Numbered from the stretch's first letter, positions 54,558 to 64,000 are shown. The stretch: DNA of 64,000 bases from Fen-1258 sp041658245 (GCA_041658245.1 JBBAAM010000009.1:1-64000); one strand, 5' to 3'. Made by a program: numbers and translations. The notes: a model not told the origin generated them from the sequence alone.

Positions 54558-54704
54558 ATATTTCTCCTTAATAGTTAAATTCAAAAGAGAGTTTATTGAG
54601 TTTTAGTAATTCATAATGTACAAATACTTTTTTTGGTTCTATAAATTTGTCCCTCTAAATATAAAATGACAACTGTGATATCTTTTGTATTATTCTGGTT
54701 ATCT

Positions 54705-54842
54705 ACTGAATAACTCACCTTACGCAAAGTATTGTAATTGTCATATTGAGCGGAGCGAAATATCTCAAAACAGTTTGAAATCGAGGTGTCGAGATTCTTC
54801 ACTCCGTTCAGAATGACAATTTTGCGTAAGGTGACTGAATAA
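54705..54842. mobile_element. MITE-like palindromic element with 9-bp flanking duplication
   Basis: TCACCTTACGCAAA (54715-54728) and TTTGCGTAAGGTGA (54821-54834) form a perfect 14-bp inverted repeat. The centre is itself a near-perfect hairpin, the TTGAGCGGAGCGAA arm facing TTCACTCCGTTCAGAATGAC. ACTGAATAA occurs on both sides (54705-54713 and 54834-54842), as a target duplication would. The element has no gene and lies between the MFS and GH16 genes. Confidence 0.65.
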
Positions 54843-54864
54843 GTTATCTATCAGTATCTCTCTT

Positions 54865-56700
54865 TTATTTTATCAGTAACATTTTTTTTGTCATTGCGTA
54901 ATTATCCGCCCGTAAAGTGTAGAAGTAAACTCCGCTTGAAAGTTGTCTGCCTTCATTTGTAAGATTTGCATTGAAATCAACTTTATAATTTCCGGATCGT
55001 TGTTCTTCATTTACAAGAGTTGCAATTTCAGATCCGAGCGAATCAAAAACTTTCAACGATACAAAACCGAAATTTGGAAGACGATAGCGGATTGAAGTAC
55101 CCGGATTGAACGGATTAGGGAAATTCTGCTCAAGTTTGAATTTGTCCGGAATACTTGTCTCTTCTTTAACATCAGATGGAGTATTTGATTCAATTATGAT
55201 TCCATTAAGCAGTGGTCTACTAATCTGTGCTGCAAAATGAATATCGAGCAGATAGTCTTTCACTTCAACATTATCAATCACTTTTTCCAATGCAGTCTTT
55301 CCGCCGACTTCTTTATATATGTCCAGAGCTTTTATTACAAGATTGCCCTGTAGATAAATATCAAAAACTCTATTACCAACTGTGTTGTAATAATTTTCCG
55401 CTAACATAAGTTTGATTTTGTATTTACCATTCGGAATACGCACAACATATTTTGCCAATCCATTGATTTCCGATTGATAGATAGTATCATCGTTCGTGTT
55501 GGCTATTGGGTCAGTATATACTATACCTTTTACGCCTTCCATAAATCCATAATTAGAAGTATCGGTTACAAACTCTTTATCAGCATAAAAATCTCCATAA
55601 GCATTTCCGCCAACATTAACCTTAAACGGAAATGTAATTTTTGGAGTCATTACAACAGATTTTGCAACCAGGTTCATAGCATTTGCGGGCGACCATAAAT
55701 CTTTTACATTTTTCACAATCAAAATAGGATTTGAATTTAGATCTATCTTATCAACAATAATATCAACCGTTCTTTTATCACTTAACAAAGTTGCTTTCGT
55801 AATTACTGAACCGGATAAAATATAATTACTATTTATTTCTGCACTTGTTTTTTCAACTTGCTCGGAAAAAAATACCATTAATTCATTTTCCGTAACAGCA
55901 CGAGCAAAAATTATCTTTGGCGCAGAATTATCTGCATAACCTAACACGTTTTTATCTGTAAGACAGAGAATCAACTTACTATTAACAAAAGCAATATTTT
56001 CCGGTACAAAGCTGCTTCGATTTCCACTAAATCCATGGTCACCTTTTTCCCATCGTATCTCATCGAAGGTATTGAAATCATCTCTCCAATCAAGAGTAAA
56101 ATTATTGCCCGTCCCATAATTACCGTTACCGGGAGTATATTTGTAATATGCAGCCCAATCATAATATCCAAATGCCGGAAGAACTGCATCATTCCAAACG
56201 CCAGCCCAATTTGGATACATTGGACTCCAGATGTTCATCATTAATTTTTGTGCTCTCGTTAAAGTTTTAATTTGATCTTCTGATTGTTTGTATATTTCAA
56301 TTCCATCAATAAACCACGCAACATATTCCGGAGTCCACTCAAAAGCGTAAGTGTGAAAATCCAATGCCGGATCAAAATTTACATATTGATGACGGACGTG
56401 ATTTGCCTGATTAGGAGTGATTGTGTTGAATTGTACATCATTGAAGTAGCGCCCCATGATTTCAATATCAATTTCATTCCATTTAGAGGATGACCATTGA
56501 TCATTCGGAAGTCCATCAAAATATGAGAATAACGAAGTAAGAACTCCTTCTTTACCCGGAGCTTTGATACTCGCTTCAAATCTTCCGTAAAGGTAGGAAT
56601 TTTTTGTTCTGTATTCTGCGCCTCTTATAACAACTTGTGCTAAAGAATAAATTTGAAAGCACAGAATGAATACTGCTAAAAAAAAAATTTTATTTTTCAA
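54865..56700 (-). CDS. GH16 endo-beta-glucanase with malectin and sorting domains
   Basis: A 611-residue secreted protein. The start is TTG; the signal peptide (KNKIFFLAVFILCFQIYSLAQ) requires it. GH16 domain about 25-235 with catalytic motif NEIDIE (Glu76, Asp78, Glu80) and HTYAFEWTPEYVAWFIDG. A Big/fibronectin-like linker (about 255-350), a malectin di-glucose-binding domain (about 360-505, FPFKVNVGGNAYGDFYAD) and a sorting domain (about 525-611) follow. It would cut beta-1,3- or mixed-linkage glucans at the surface. Confidence 0.85.
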   Translation of the reverse strand: MKNKIFFLAVFILCFQIYSLAQVVIRGAEYRTKNSYLYGRFEASIKAPGKEGVLTSLFSYFDGLPNDQWSSSKWNEIDIEIMGRYFNDVQFNTITPNQANHVRHQYVNFDPALDFHTYAFEWTPEYVAWFIDGIEIYKQSEDQIKTLTRAQKLMMNIWSPMYPNWAGVWNDAVLPAFGYYDWAAYYKYTPGNGNYGTGNNFTLDWRDDFNTFDEIRWEKGDHGFSGNRSSFVPENIAFVNSKLILCLTDKNVLGYADNSAPKIIFARAVTENELMVFFSEQVEKTSAEINSNYILSGSVITKATLLSDKRTVDIIVDKIDLNSNPILIVKNVKDLWSPANAMNLVAKSVVMTPKITFPFKVNVGGNAYGDFYADKEFVTDTSNYGFMEGVKGIVYTDPIANTNDDTIYQSEINGLAKYVVRIPNGKYKIKLMLAENYYNTVGNRVFDIYLQGNLVIKALDIYKEVGGKTALEKVIDNVEVKDYLLDIHFAAQISRPLLNGIIIESNTPSDVKEETSIPDKFKLEQNFPNPFNPGTSIRYRLPNFGFVSLKVFDSLGSEIATLVNEEQRSGNYKVDFNANLTNEGRQLSSGVYFYTLRADNYAMTKKMLLIK

Positions 56701-56897
56701 ATTAATTAGACTCGTTGAAGAAGACTATTTTCTTCACTGTTTTGGTTACTGTATTTATATTTGATAATTACAGTCAAGTTGAATTTTCATGATAGTTACT
56801 TTAACTCACAGGGTGAGTAATTCAACTCACCCCCGAGCTTTTTCCTATCAGAATCATATGGAGGCACCATATGAAGAAAAATGTTTCTCCGCTTTGT

Positions 56898-57950
56898 TTA
56901 GAAAGTTATTCCCACAGAAAATCTTTGAACATTATTTAATCTTCCGAAATTTCCGTAAGAATAATCAATTTTTATAGAAACGTTTCCGATAAATCGCTGC
57001 TGGACACCAGCACCAAATGTATATGACTCTTCCGATTCTTTTAAAAGGAGAGATTTATAACCGGCTCTTAAAAAGAACATATCATTGAAAGTGTACTCAC
57101 CGCCAACGTTTAGACTTTCGTAGTTATCGCTTGGGTGCATTGCATCAATTGCAATTAAGAATTTATGCATTGCTGTATTTATAGGTTTGTAAGCAAGTCC
57201 AACTCTGAAGTTTAATGGTAATTCCCATTCATCTGTTTGCAGATAAGCAGGTATTCTATCATTATTTCCGGTCGAGTTTTTATCCGGATCATAGAGAACA
57301 AGCGCAGAAGTTCCATCCAATTTCATCTTCGTTCCAAAATTCGAAATTGACATTGCAAGAACGATTCCATCAAAAGGAGTTACGTACTGAACACCCATAT
57401 CAATTGCGAAAGCTGTTGCGTTAGTTCTCCAAATTTTTTGATTAATGAATTTCGGATTGAAGCCAATGGCAAAATTATCTGTAAGATTAATTGCATAAGC
57501 AACACTGAACATTACATCAGAGACACCAAACGTTTCGCCGGTACCTTCCGGATCCTGTATGGTTCTTACTTTCATATCTTCGATATTGGATGAAAGAAAA
57601 CTAATACCGAGTGTTCCATAAGAACCAACATTATAAGAAGCAGCAACGTAGTTATAATTTATGCCCGCAATCCAGTTTACGTAATCGAACACTACAGCAC
57701 CGCCGGGTACTTTTGCTAAACCTGCGGGATTCCAATAGATCGCTGTGGGATCATCAGAAACTGCAACATATGCACTTCCCATTCCCGAAGCTCTTGCGCC
57801 TTGGTTTATGGAAAGGAATTGTGCAGCAGTAGTTCCTTTCTTTGACACATCCGAAACGAAATTTTGTGCGGTGATAGTAGAAGTATCTACTAATAAACTT
57901 ATTGCCGCAATCAAAATCAGAAAAACTAAATTTATTATTCTTCTTTTCAT
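56898..57950 (-). CDS. PorV/PorQ-family outer-membrane beta-barrel protein
   Basis: Started at ATG 57950, after a GGAGCGAG site (350 residues); four codons further upstream is also open. Signal peptide (about 1-28), then the family hallmark AQFLSINQGARASGMGSAYVAVSDDPTAIYWNPAGLAKV and amphipathic beta strands of a 14-strand FadL-like barrel. PorV and PorQ work with the type IX secretion apparatus as shuttle or sorting-related barrels. It is the last gene of the unit with 57965-61021 and the TonB receptor. Confidence 0.82.
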   Translation of the reverse strand: MKRRIINLVFLILIAAISLLVDTSTITAQNFVSDVSKKGTTAAQFLSINQGARASGMGSAYVAVSDDPTAIYWNPAGLAKVPGGAVVFDYVNWIAGINYNYVAASYNVGSYGTLGISFLSSNIEDMKVRTIQDPEGTGETFGVSDVMFSVAYAINLTDNFAIGFNPKFINQKIWRTNATAFAIDMGVQYVTPFDGIVLAMSISNFGTKMKLDGTSALVLYDPDKNSTGNNDRIPAYLQTDEWELPLNFRVGLAYKPINTAMHKFLIAIDAMHPSDNYESLNVGGEYTFNDMFFLRAGYKSLLLKESEESYTFGAGVQQRFIGNVSIKIDYSYGNFGRLNNVQRFSVGITF

Positions 57951-57964
57951 ATCTCGCTCCACCG

Positions 57965-60900
57965 CTATTTGATTACCGCAAATTTGCCAATGTACTCGCC
58001 TATACCCGGCGCATCAACATGATATATATAAAGTCCGAACGCTAAATCCATTCCGTCTTCTGTTATAAGATTCCATGTTAGTGTCCCGTCTTCGGAGCCC
58101 GATTCTTTTTGAAGTGTTTTTATTAAAGAACCAGTAACATTGTAGATCCTAATTGTGCACTTTGTTGGAAGATGAATGAAATCCATTCTTCTTTCACCGC
58201 GTCCGGTTTGAATAAGATTTCTCTTTTCCCATGCATTTGCACTGATATAAGGATTTGGAACGGCTGCAATCCGATTGAGAGAATTCTTCGCAATATCGGC
58301 ATCAACTCTTGCACCCGTAGTTGTGAATTGAAAATAATCACCCGTCTTGAACGGTTTAGTAGTAACAAATCTGAAAATATCTCCCGGTCTTGGTGTGGCA
58401 TACATTGGTGCGGAAGGTATTCTGTACATAATTCTCCACGTAATCTTAAATTGATTTTGCTCGTACTCAATAATTACGATGTCATCACTCAAACTGAATC
58501 GTCCATCCTGATCGTTATCAAAGTATTCAGCTTGAACTTCTTCACCTCTTGAAATATTGCGGACCTTAAATGGTACCGGTTTGTTGGTGAAAGGAGTTGT
58601 TACAGTTTGACCTTCAGGCAGCCATTCAATTTCATAATCAGAAGGCCATGCAACATTTCGCTGCGGCGAGCTTTTATCCGGAGCGACAATCATATCCACA
58701 TTACTATATCCTTTTACCCATCCTTTTTCTTTTACAACACCGAGTGTATCGCTGCTTACAGAAATTATAAGACCATCAAACGGAGTACTGTATTTTCCGA
58801 CGCCAAAATTCGAAGTATCAACTTTTGCGAAAATTACTTCTTCCTTTCCATTCATTGTACGGTTTAAAGAATATCCCGTTGTTTTATATTTTGGTACATC
58901 ACCGTCAGCCGTAAAATTAATTTTATATGATGCACCTTCTTTAACTTCATTCGGGTTAAGCACAATCAGATTCAACTTGCCGGAACCAAGACCCTGCTTA
59001 ACTTTGGATAAGTCACCGGAGATTTGCGGAGGTTGGTAACCTGCTGCCGGAGCGTTCGGTGTAACAACAGCGCAGTTGATATCAATAAACTTGATCTGAC
59101 CTGAAAAATCCTGAGAAATAATCTTTGTTGTCTCACTAGGAATTAATCCTTTAGTACCATATCTCGGATCTCCTTGATCATAAGCTACTAAAGCATAATA
59201 GTATGTACTTCCGTTTGTAACTGTTGAATCAACAAAAGAATGTTGAAGACCGGTCTCATTTCCTCTCCAAAAATGAGCACCGTTAATTCCCACAGGATCA
59301 GGACCTTTAATACCATCTTTCAAATCAAATTGAGCAATGGGTTTCCAATATTTTGGTTCCCCTTTAGAATCTGTGATCAACTTGATATCATTAAACTCCG
59401 GTTCCTGGCTTCTATATAGTAGATAACCTTCAAAATCTTTTTTTCTTAAAAATCTATCAAAAGACTTTTCTGAATAATCATTCCAATAAAGAAATACTTT
59501 TTTATTTCCGGCAATTGCAGTTAATGTCGGTTTCAACGGCGGCTGAGAGAAATTATAATTTGCATTGTAAATTGATTGAACAGTCTCTTTGTTAAAAACC
59601 ATATCGTCATAATCAACACCGAATACTAACGCAACAGAAAATCTTTCACGTTTGTAAATTTTTAACGGAAAGGGACCCGAACCAAAAAGAATTTGGATAT
59701 TTGAACTTGTTAACGATGTATCAAAACTGCCGTAATTCATTTTTCGCCAGATCACTTCATCATTCTTTGGCCATATAGCGTTCGGTCCCTTATTAGATAA
59801 TCTTTCAATAACTAAGCTTGTTAAACCGATCTGGTCTGATTCATCTTTATCTGTTCTATCAAAGTTTCCTTCACCATCGGTTGGTCGACCATCGCCTTCA
59901 CCTTCGTCAGGACCATTGTACTGCGGATCGTCCGGACCAACTCCATCTTTTCCAAGATCGTCATTAAGAGGTTCGCCAAAATCCCATTTACCATTATTAT
60001 TAGAATCTGTAAATGGAACCCAGTTATGGTTATCGTCTATACCATTATCACGACTTTCATCAATCATTCCGTCTTCATCGTTGTCTCTCCCGTCAGTAGA
60101 GTTACCCGGACTTTCCAAAAATGCATAACCAACATAACCTGTCTTCCAGTTATCCGGAGGCGCAATACCATCTTTATCGAATGCGTATGCGAGATCAAGT
60201 TTAGTATCGTAAGAAGCATTGTCATCACCGTTATCATTTATACCGCCAACACCTGTATCGCAGTAAAATCCAAAATAAGTTGTATCTAACGATACATCCG
60301 ATAGATTTACAATGTCATAATGGAAGAAGATAATATCTTCGGCGAGTACGTGTGACCATTGAAATCCACGTACTTCTTCTCTCAATCCTAATCCGCCTCT
60401 GTTACGATCTGACGCAAGCGGATAGTATAAATAAGGTGGACGAGAAAATTCTTTGTCTTTCGAATCATCCATTGTATAAAAAATTTCGAGATCAGAATTC
60501 ATAACACCGCGACCAAAATAACCGAACCAATAACCATCCCACTTAGCATCAACGTTTGGAAGTGAACGAGGCCAATTTTCAGGCCATGATAAAGGTCTTG
60601 TGCTCATTGCCGGTTGTTCCGATGATGCGGCTGCATAACCCGGTATCGGTTCCATTACCCACAAGTCACCTGAAACAGGATCATAATCAACTTCTTCTCT
60701 ATATGAAGTTTGTGCCGGATGAACAAGTTGTTTATTACCTGGAGCAATAATTGCAGATGTTACAATTGGTGTACATCCATCTATATACATGTGTCCTGTC
60801 CCTTTGGGCCATTCACCCGAAGGTCTATCGGGCCAGGTACCTAATTGCCCGTCATTCTGAAAAAGTGTTCTAACCAGGTTTCCATCCATTACAGCTTTTT

Positions 60901-61021
60901 TTCTATATGTCTTATCTCCGTATGGCTCTATGCGATACTTTAATATCTGTTCCTGAGTTTGAGCCCAAGTAACATCAGCAATAACGAAGAGAGTAAGTAA
61001 CCATAAAATATTTCTTTTCAT
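57965..61021 (-). CDS. Large secreted protein with fibronectin-like region, Asp-rich repeats and sorting-like C-terminus
   Basis: Started at ATG 61021 (1018 residues); signal peptide MKRNILWLLTLFVIADVTWAQ. The N-terminal half has PAQTSYREEVDYDPVSGDLWVM and a long acidic, Asp/Gly-rich stretch (about 315-395: NDEDGMIDESRDNGIDDN and similar) resembling calcium-binding repeats. A fibronectin-III-like domain (about 490-640) follows, and the C-terminus resembles a sorting domain (RIYNVTGSLIKTLQKESG, LAFGLYIYHVDAPG). No enzyme signature was seen. It lies 27 bases after the TonB gene and 14 bases before the PorV-like gene, so it likely forms a surface unit with them. Confidence 0.72.
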   Translation of the reverse strand: MKRNILWLLTLFVIADVTWAQTQEQILKYRIEPYGDKTYRKKAVMDGNLVRTLFQNDGQLGTWPDRPSGEWPKGTGHMYIDGCTPIVTSAIIAPGNKQLVHPAQTSYREEVDYDPVSGDLWVMEPIPGYAAASSEQPAMSTRPLSWPENWPRSLPNVDAKWDGYWFGYFGRGVMNSDLEIFYTMDDSKDKEFSRPPYLYYPLASDRNRGGLGLREEVRGFQWSHVLAEDIIFFHYDIVNLSDVSLDTTYFGFYCDTGVGGINDNGDDNASYDTKLDLAYAFDKDGIAPPDNWKTGYVGYAFLESPGNSTDGRDNDEDGMIDESRDNGIDDNHNWVPFTDSNNNGKWDFGEPLNDDLGKDGVGPDDPQYNGPDEGEGDGRPTDGEGNFDRTDKDESDQIGLTSLVIERLSNKGPNAIWPKNDEVIWRKMNYGSFDTSLTSSNIQILFGSGPFPLKIYKRERFSVALVFGVDYDDMVFNKETVQSIYNANYNFSQPPLKPTLTAIAGNKKVFLYWNDYSEKSFDRFLRKKDFEGYLLYRSQEPEFNDIKLITDSKGEPKYWKPIAQFDLKDGIKGPDPVGINGAHFWRGNETGLQHSFVDSTVTNGSTYYYALVAYDQGDPRYGTKGLIPSETTKIISQDFSGQIKFIDINCAVVTPNAPAAGYQPPQISGDLSKVKQGLGSGKLNLIVLNPNEVKEGASYKINFTADGDVPKYKTTGYSLNRTMNGKEEVIFAKVDTSNFGVGKYSTPFDGLIISVSSDTLGVVKEKGWVKGYSNVDMIVAPDKSSPQRNVAWPSDYEIEWLPEGQTVTTPFTNKPVPFKVRNISRGEEVQAEYFDNDQDGRFSLSDDIVIIEYEQNQFKITWRIMYRIPSAPMYATPRPGDIFRFVTTKPFKTGDYFQFTTTGARVDADIAKNSLNRIAAVPNPYISANAWEKRNLIQTGRGERRMDFIHLPTKCTIRIYNVTGSLIKTLQKESGSEDGTLTWNLITEDGMDLAFGLYIYHVDAPGIGEYIGKFAVIK

Positions 61022-61060
61022 TCTCAACTCCATTTTCTAAAAATATTTCGGTGTTGCGGA

Positions 61061-63772
61061 TTAGAAATTAACATTGAAGCCAATGTTGATTCTTCTTGGA
61101 GATGAGTAGTCTCCTGGATTTTTCAAATACTGTTCAATAGTATTTCTTCCAATAATTGGTGCAGCAAATTTTGTATTCAGATCAATACCCGCTCTGCCGG
61201 TTGTACTAGACACCCCATATTCATTCTTTATGTCAAACAAGTTATAGACAAGCAAGAATACGCTTAAGTCAAGACCAAGTATCTTGAATTGTTTATTTGC
61301 CCTAAGATCAACATTCATTGTATTCGGTTTTCTTCCACCGTTTTCAAAGCGTAAGCCCTGTGAATAACGCGGGTCTTCGGTGTACGGAGCGCCTGAACCG
61401 TAACTGAAAATTATTCCTGCTGTCCAATCCGATGGATCTCCTATAGTTATTGATGCATTAACCGTATGAGTCTGATCCCAATCAAGTGGAACAACTTTTT
61501 TATTCGATTCAACGGGAGGATCGGCTTGATTATTATAAAACTCTACCATAGGATCCGATGCATTACCTGAAGCAACTTGATAAGTATAATCTATTTTCGC
61601 ACTAAAGAAATCGGCAAATCTTTTATCGAGAGTTATGATCACTCCTTTAACGTTTCCATAATCTCTATTAATAAATCTTGCAAATGTAAATCCTTCATAG
61701 GTTTTTAATATCTGCATGCCAAGAAGATTACGTATATCACTGTAGTAAAGCGAAACATCAATTGAAACTTCAGGAAAGATTACTTGTTGTAACCCTAATT
61801 CATATTTAACTGTTTTTTGTGATTTCAATTCCGGATTTCCAACTGAAGACGAAAGAGAAGTAGTCTGATCAATTAAGTAGGCGTAATTAGTATATAAGTT
61901 TTCAAAGCTCGGAATCTGAAAAAAGTGTCCGTATGAAAAATGGATAGCGCCTTTTTCAGACATCGGGAATGAAACGCCAAGACGGGGACTGATCTGGTAT
62001 TCAGACTGTGCATTTCTCTTTTGAAACGCATTTGGAAAATTGGGATTATTTAAAGGGTTGCGTATATCAATTGGTAAATATGTGTTTGAACTGAAGTAAT
62101 CGAATCTTACACCGGCATTAATAATCATTATATCATATTCCATTTTATCCTGGACGTAAGCGGAAATTTCGTAAGGATATCTCATGTAACTTTGATTGAA
62201 CTTTGTATTAGGATCGCTGTAACCCAAAGTAAATATCGCATTACCCAGCGAATCTAATTGTCCTTCCGTCATGTTTCTAATTGTTTTCCAATTATTCGAA
62301 ATTGTATGCAGTCTTGCTTCGGCACCAATCTTAATCTTATGTTCTTTCGTTAGCTGTGATTCTAATGATATCTGTCCGATATAGGTTTTTGTATATCTAT
62401 TATATCTATCAGTCTCGTTACCGCCTTGATTAAAAGTATAACCTGTAATAGGTGAACCCTGATTGGGTTCAACGTAACGAGAATCGAATTCATTTTCATA
62501 TAAATAGCCCCAGAACTTATGATAGTTCGATGAGAGCTTTAATGTTGCGAAAGTACTTTGAGATGGTAACCATGAAACCTGAAAACTATGAATAGTATTT
62601 GTACGGTAATGATTTTTTATCGCATCGGGAGTCCATTTGTATCCATGGCTATAATACTTATTCCAGTTGTCATCCCAGAAAATACTATAACTAAATTTCC
62701 ACCGGTTAAGATTATAAGTTAGCTTTCCGTTAAATGATTTTTTTTCATACGGATTCATCGGTACAAAAGCGCTATCGCCTGTCCCATGATCAATCCAAAA
62801 CGTTTGATTTCCTGCAATTGGGAATGTCGGTCTATCATCATACACATTATAGTATCTCTGACCATATTCGTAACCATCGTCTCGATAATATCTGCCTGTT
62901 AGAAAGAAAGTTAAATTATCTAAAACTTGTGTCGGTCCGCTTAATGTTAGTTGGAAATTTCTTGGACCTTTCAGATTTGCCTTATTTACATTTTGAAAAA
63001 TGTCTGTGTGGGTTGTAAAATAGTTGCCCACATACGCCGAAGCAGAACTTTCGTATTTTGAGTCGCCGTCTTTTGTAACGATATTCACAATACCGGCCAT
63101 AGCTTGCCCGTACTCAGCATTAAATGTACCGCTGATAATTTCCATCTGGCGAATTGAAATGTTCTCTACTTCCACCGACATACCGCCGCTAAAAACATCT
63201 GTTACAGTTACACCATCAACCAGATAAGAAACTTCACCGGATCGTCCTCCTCTAAAATGTCCGTTAACAACACCGGCTTGGAGGTTAACCACTTGATTCA
63301 GATTTTCTACAGGCATCAATTTTAATTCTTCTGCCGAAACGATAGCCGTTGATGAAGTGAGATCTTTTGTAACGAGTGGCTGCTTAGCCTGTATAACAAT
63401 TTCGCCTAAATTAATTGATGTGGGCGTTATGTTAACATCCAGACGAGTAGTTTGATCAATCCTTATTGAAATTTTTTGAATCGTAACTTTATGATAACCT
63501 ACGGAACTGACAACAACTGTGTAGATTCCTGGAGGAATGTTATTGATGTAAAAATATCCTTCCAAATCTGCTACTGCCCCTAAGTGTGTGCCCTGCAAAA
63601 GAACAGTTGCACCAATCACAGGCTCTTTGACTTCAGAATCAAGCACCTTACCTGCTAGTTTTCCAGTCGTACCCGCATTAATAAATGAAGAAGCAAACAA
63701 CAACAAAATAAGACTCAGTTGTAATACACTTCCCGACAACTTGATTCTCTCCATTGTATTAATCCTGCACAT
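61061..63772 (-). CDS. TonB-dependent receptor with N-terminal CarboxypepD_reg domain
   Basis: A 903-residue outer-membrane protein; ATG at 63754 (MERIKLSG) is an alternative start six codons in. Signal peptide, then a carboxypeptidase-regulatory-like domain (LAGKVLDSEVKEPVIGATVLLQGTHLGAVADLEGYF), a plug (VSYLVDGVTVTDVFSGG, GTFNAEYGQAMAGIVNIVTK) and a long barrel ending in RINIGFNVNF. The length and plug style match large-solute TonB receptors of Bacteroidota/Ignavibacteriota rather than BtuB. Following genes encode a secreted protein and a PorV-like barrel. Ligand unknown. Confidence 0.9.
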   Translation of the reverse strand: MCRINTMERIKLSGSVLQLSLILLLFASSFINAGTTGKLAGKVLDSEVKEPVIGATVLLQGTHLGAVADLEGYFYINNIPPGIYTVVVSSVGYHKVTIQKISIRIDQTTRLDVNITPTSINLGEIVIQAKQPLVTKDLTSSTAIVSAEELKLMPVENLNQVVNLQAGVVNGHFRGGRSGEVSYLVDGVTVTDVFSGGMSVEVENISIRQMEIISGTFNAEYGQAMAGIVNIVTKDGDSKYESSASAYVGNYFTTHTDIFQNVNKANLKGPRNFQLTLSGPTQVLDNLTFFLTGRYYRDDGYEYGQRYYNVYDDRPTFPIAGNQTFWIDHGTGDSAFVPMNPYEKKSFNGKLTYNLNRWKFSYSIFWDDNWNKYYSHGYKWTPDAIKNHYRTNTIHSFQVSWLPSQSTFATLKLSSNYHKFWGYLYENEFDSRYVEPNQGSPITGYTFNQGGNETDRYNRYTKTYIGQISLESQLTKEHKIKIGAEARLHTISNNWKTIRNMTEGQLDSLGNAIFTLGYSDPNTKFNQSYMRYPYEISAYVQDKMEYDIMIINAGVRFDYFSSNTYLPIDIRNPLNNPNFPNAFQKRNAQSEYQISPRLGVSFPMSEKGAIHFSYGHFFQIPSFENLYTNYAYLIDQTTSLSSSVGNPELKSQKTVKYELGLQQVIFPEVSIDVSLYYSDIRNLLGMQILKTYEGFTFARFINRDYGNVKGVIITLDKRFADFFSAKIDYTYQVASGNASDPMVEFYNNQADPPVESNKKVVPLDWDQTHTVNASITIGDPSDWTAGIIFSYGSGAPYTEDPRYSQGLRFENGGRKPNTMNVDLRANKQFKILGLDLSVFLLVYNLFDIKNEYGVSSTTGRAGIDLNTKFAAPIIGRNTIEQYLKNPGDYSSPRRINIGFNVNF

Positions 63773-63799
63773 AATCTATCCCTTGAAAAATTTTAGTTA

Positions 63800-63838
63800 T
63801 AGAAACAAAAGGGGCACTACATATTCTGAAGTGCCCCT
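63800..63838 (-). terminator. Intrinsic terminator between the last partial gene and the TonB gene
   Basis: AGGGGCACT (63810-63818) and AGTGCCCCT (63830-63838) form a perfect 9-bp stem with an 11-base loop. On the minus strand the stem is followed by TTTTGTTTC (63809-63801). It ends the transcript of the gene at 63852-64000 before the receptor unit starts. Confidence 0.85.
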
Positions 63839-63851
63839 AAGTTGATTTTTA

Positions 63852-64000
63852 TTATTTGATCAACATCATCTTTTTAACATCAGTAAACGAACTGCTCTCA
63901 ATTCTATAGATGTAAACACCTGAAGCAAGACGTGAAGCGTTGAAGTCAACAGTGTATTTACCGGCTTCCTGATATTTATTTACTAAATCAGTAACCTGAC
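63852..64000 (-). CDS. C-terminal part of a type IX secretion-sorted protein (start outside the window)
   Basis: On the minus strand the frame entering at 64000 reads QVTDLVNKYQEAGKYTVDFN then ASRLASGVYIYRI and ends in KKMMLIK before a stop at 63854-63852. This is the final half of a type IX sorting domain. Nothing can be said about the rest of the protein. A strong terminator follows. Confidence 0.88.
   Translation of the reverse strand, partial: QVTDLVNKYQEAGKYTVDFNASRLASGVYIYRIESSSFTDVKKMMLIK

Noticed and set aside
56811..56832. Hairpin GGGTGAGT/ACTCACCC as terminator after the PorV-like gene
   Set aside because: The stem is real but no T tract follows on the minus strand, so terminator function is not supported.
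1..64000. CRISPR arrays, insertion sequences with transposase, rRNA genes
   Set aside because: No regularly spaced repeats, transposase frames or rRNA-like stretches were seen on either strand.

Overview
The window is AT-rich, about 36% G+C by eye, with densely packed genes mostly on the minus strand. Eight reading frames end in the C-terminal sorting domain of the type IX secretion system (core NYPNPFNPxT...G[VI]YFY). With the PorV-like protein and the TonB receptors, this points to a diderm of the Bacteroidota/Chlorobiota lineage. The exact style of the sorting domain and the visible Shine-Dalgarno sites before many genes fit Ignavibacteriota (Ignavibacterium/Melioribacter-like). No rRNA, complete tRNA, CRISPR array or recognisable transposase or integrase was seen.

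Region 1 (1-18.5 kb) is devoted to cobamide (vitamin B12-type) and nucleoside salvage. A cobalamin riboswitch (about 1621-1790, minus) precedes a BtuF-like lipoprotein and a BtuC-like permease cut by the window edge. Upstream lies a minus-strand run of 13 tightly packed genes (18401 to 2123): a periplasmic binding protein, a GntR/UTRA regulator, an ECF transporter made of a CblT-like S component, a fused EcfA and an EcfT, a CblS-like alpha-ribazole kinase of the PurM superfamily, a DraG-type ADP-ribosylglycohydrolase, a secreted PHP-fold metallohydrolase, two BtuB-like TonB receptors, S-adenosylhomocysteinase, a NupC nucleoside transporter and adenosine deaminase. A promoter overlapped by a GntR-type palindrome sits in front of it. 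The run is bracketed by two 72-bp direct repeats (1967-2038, 18835-18906) that begin like the 3' end of a tRNA gene and lie beside terminator-like hairpins, suggesting an acquired island.

Region 2 (19-29.4 kb) looks like a cell-surface polysaccharide or glycolipid locus: two methyltransferases, two B12-binding radical SAM proteins, a flippase gene broken by one in-frame TGA, GT9, GT87 and GT4 glycosyltransferases and a nucleotidyltransferase-domain protein.

Region 3 (29.9-56.7 kb) is a beta-glucan breakdown cluster: two PF10091 (GH144-like) proteins, four GH3 beta-glucosidases of different architecture, three clan GH-A enzymes, a GH16 endo-glucanase with a malectin domain, a CotH-like kinase, a FucP/GluP-type sugar importer and a ROK glucokinase. 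Several enzymes carry sorting domains and so act outside the cell or on its surface; released glucose would enter through the MFS importer and be phosphorylated by the ROK kinase. No SusC/SusD pair is present in this block. Palindromic or MITE-like elements and an esterase gene remnant lie between genes.

Region 4 (56.9-64 kb) is a minus-strand unit of TonB receptor, large secreted protein and PorV/PorQ-family barrel, preceded by a clear terminator and by the 3' end of another sorting-domain gene.
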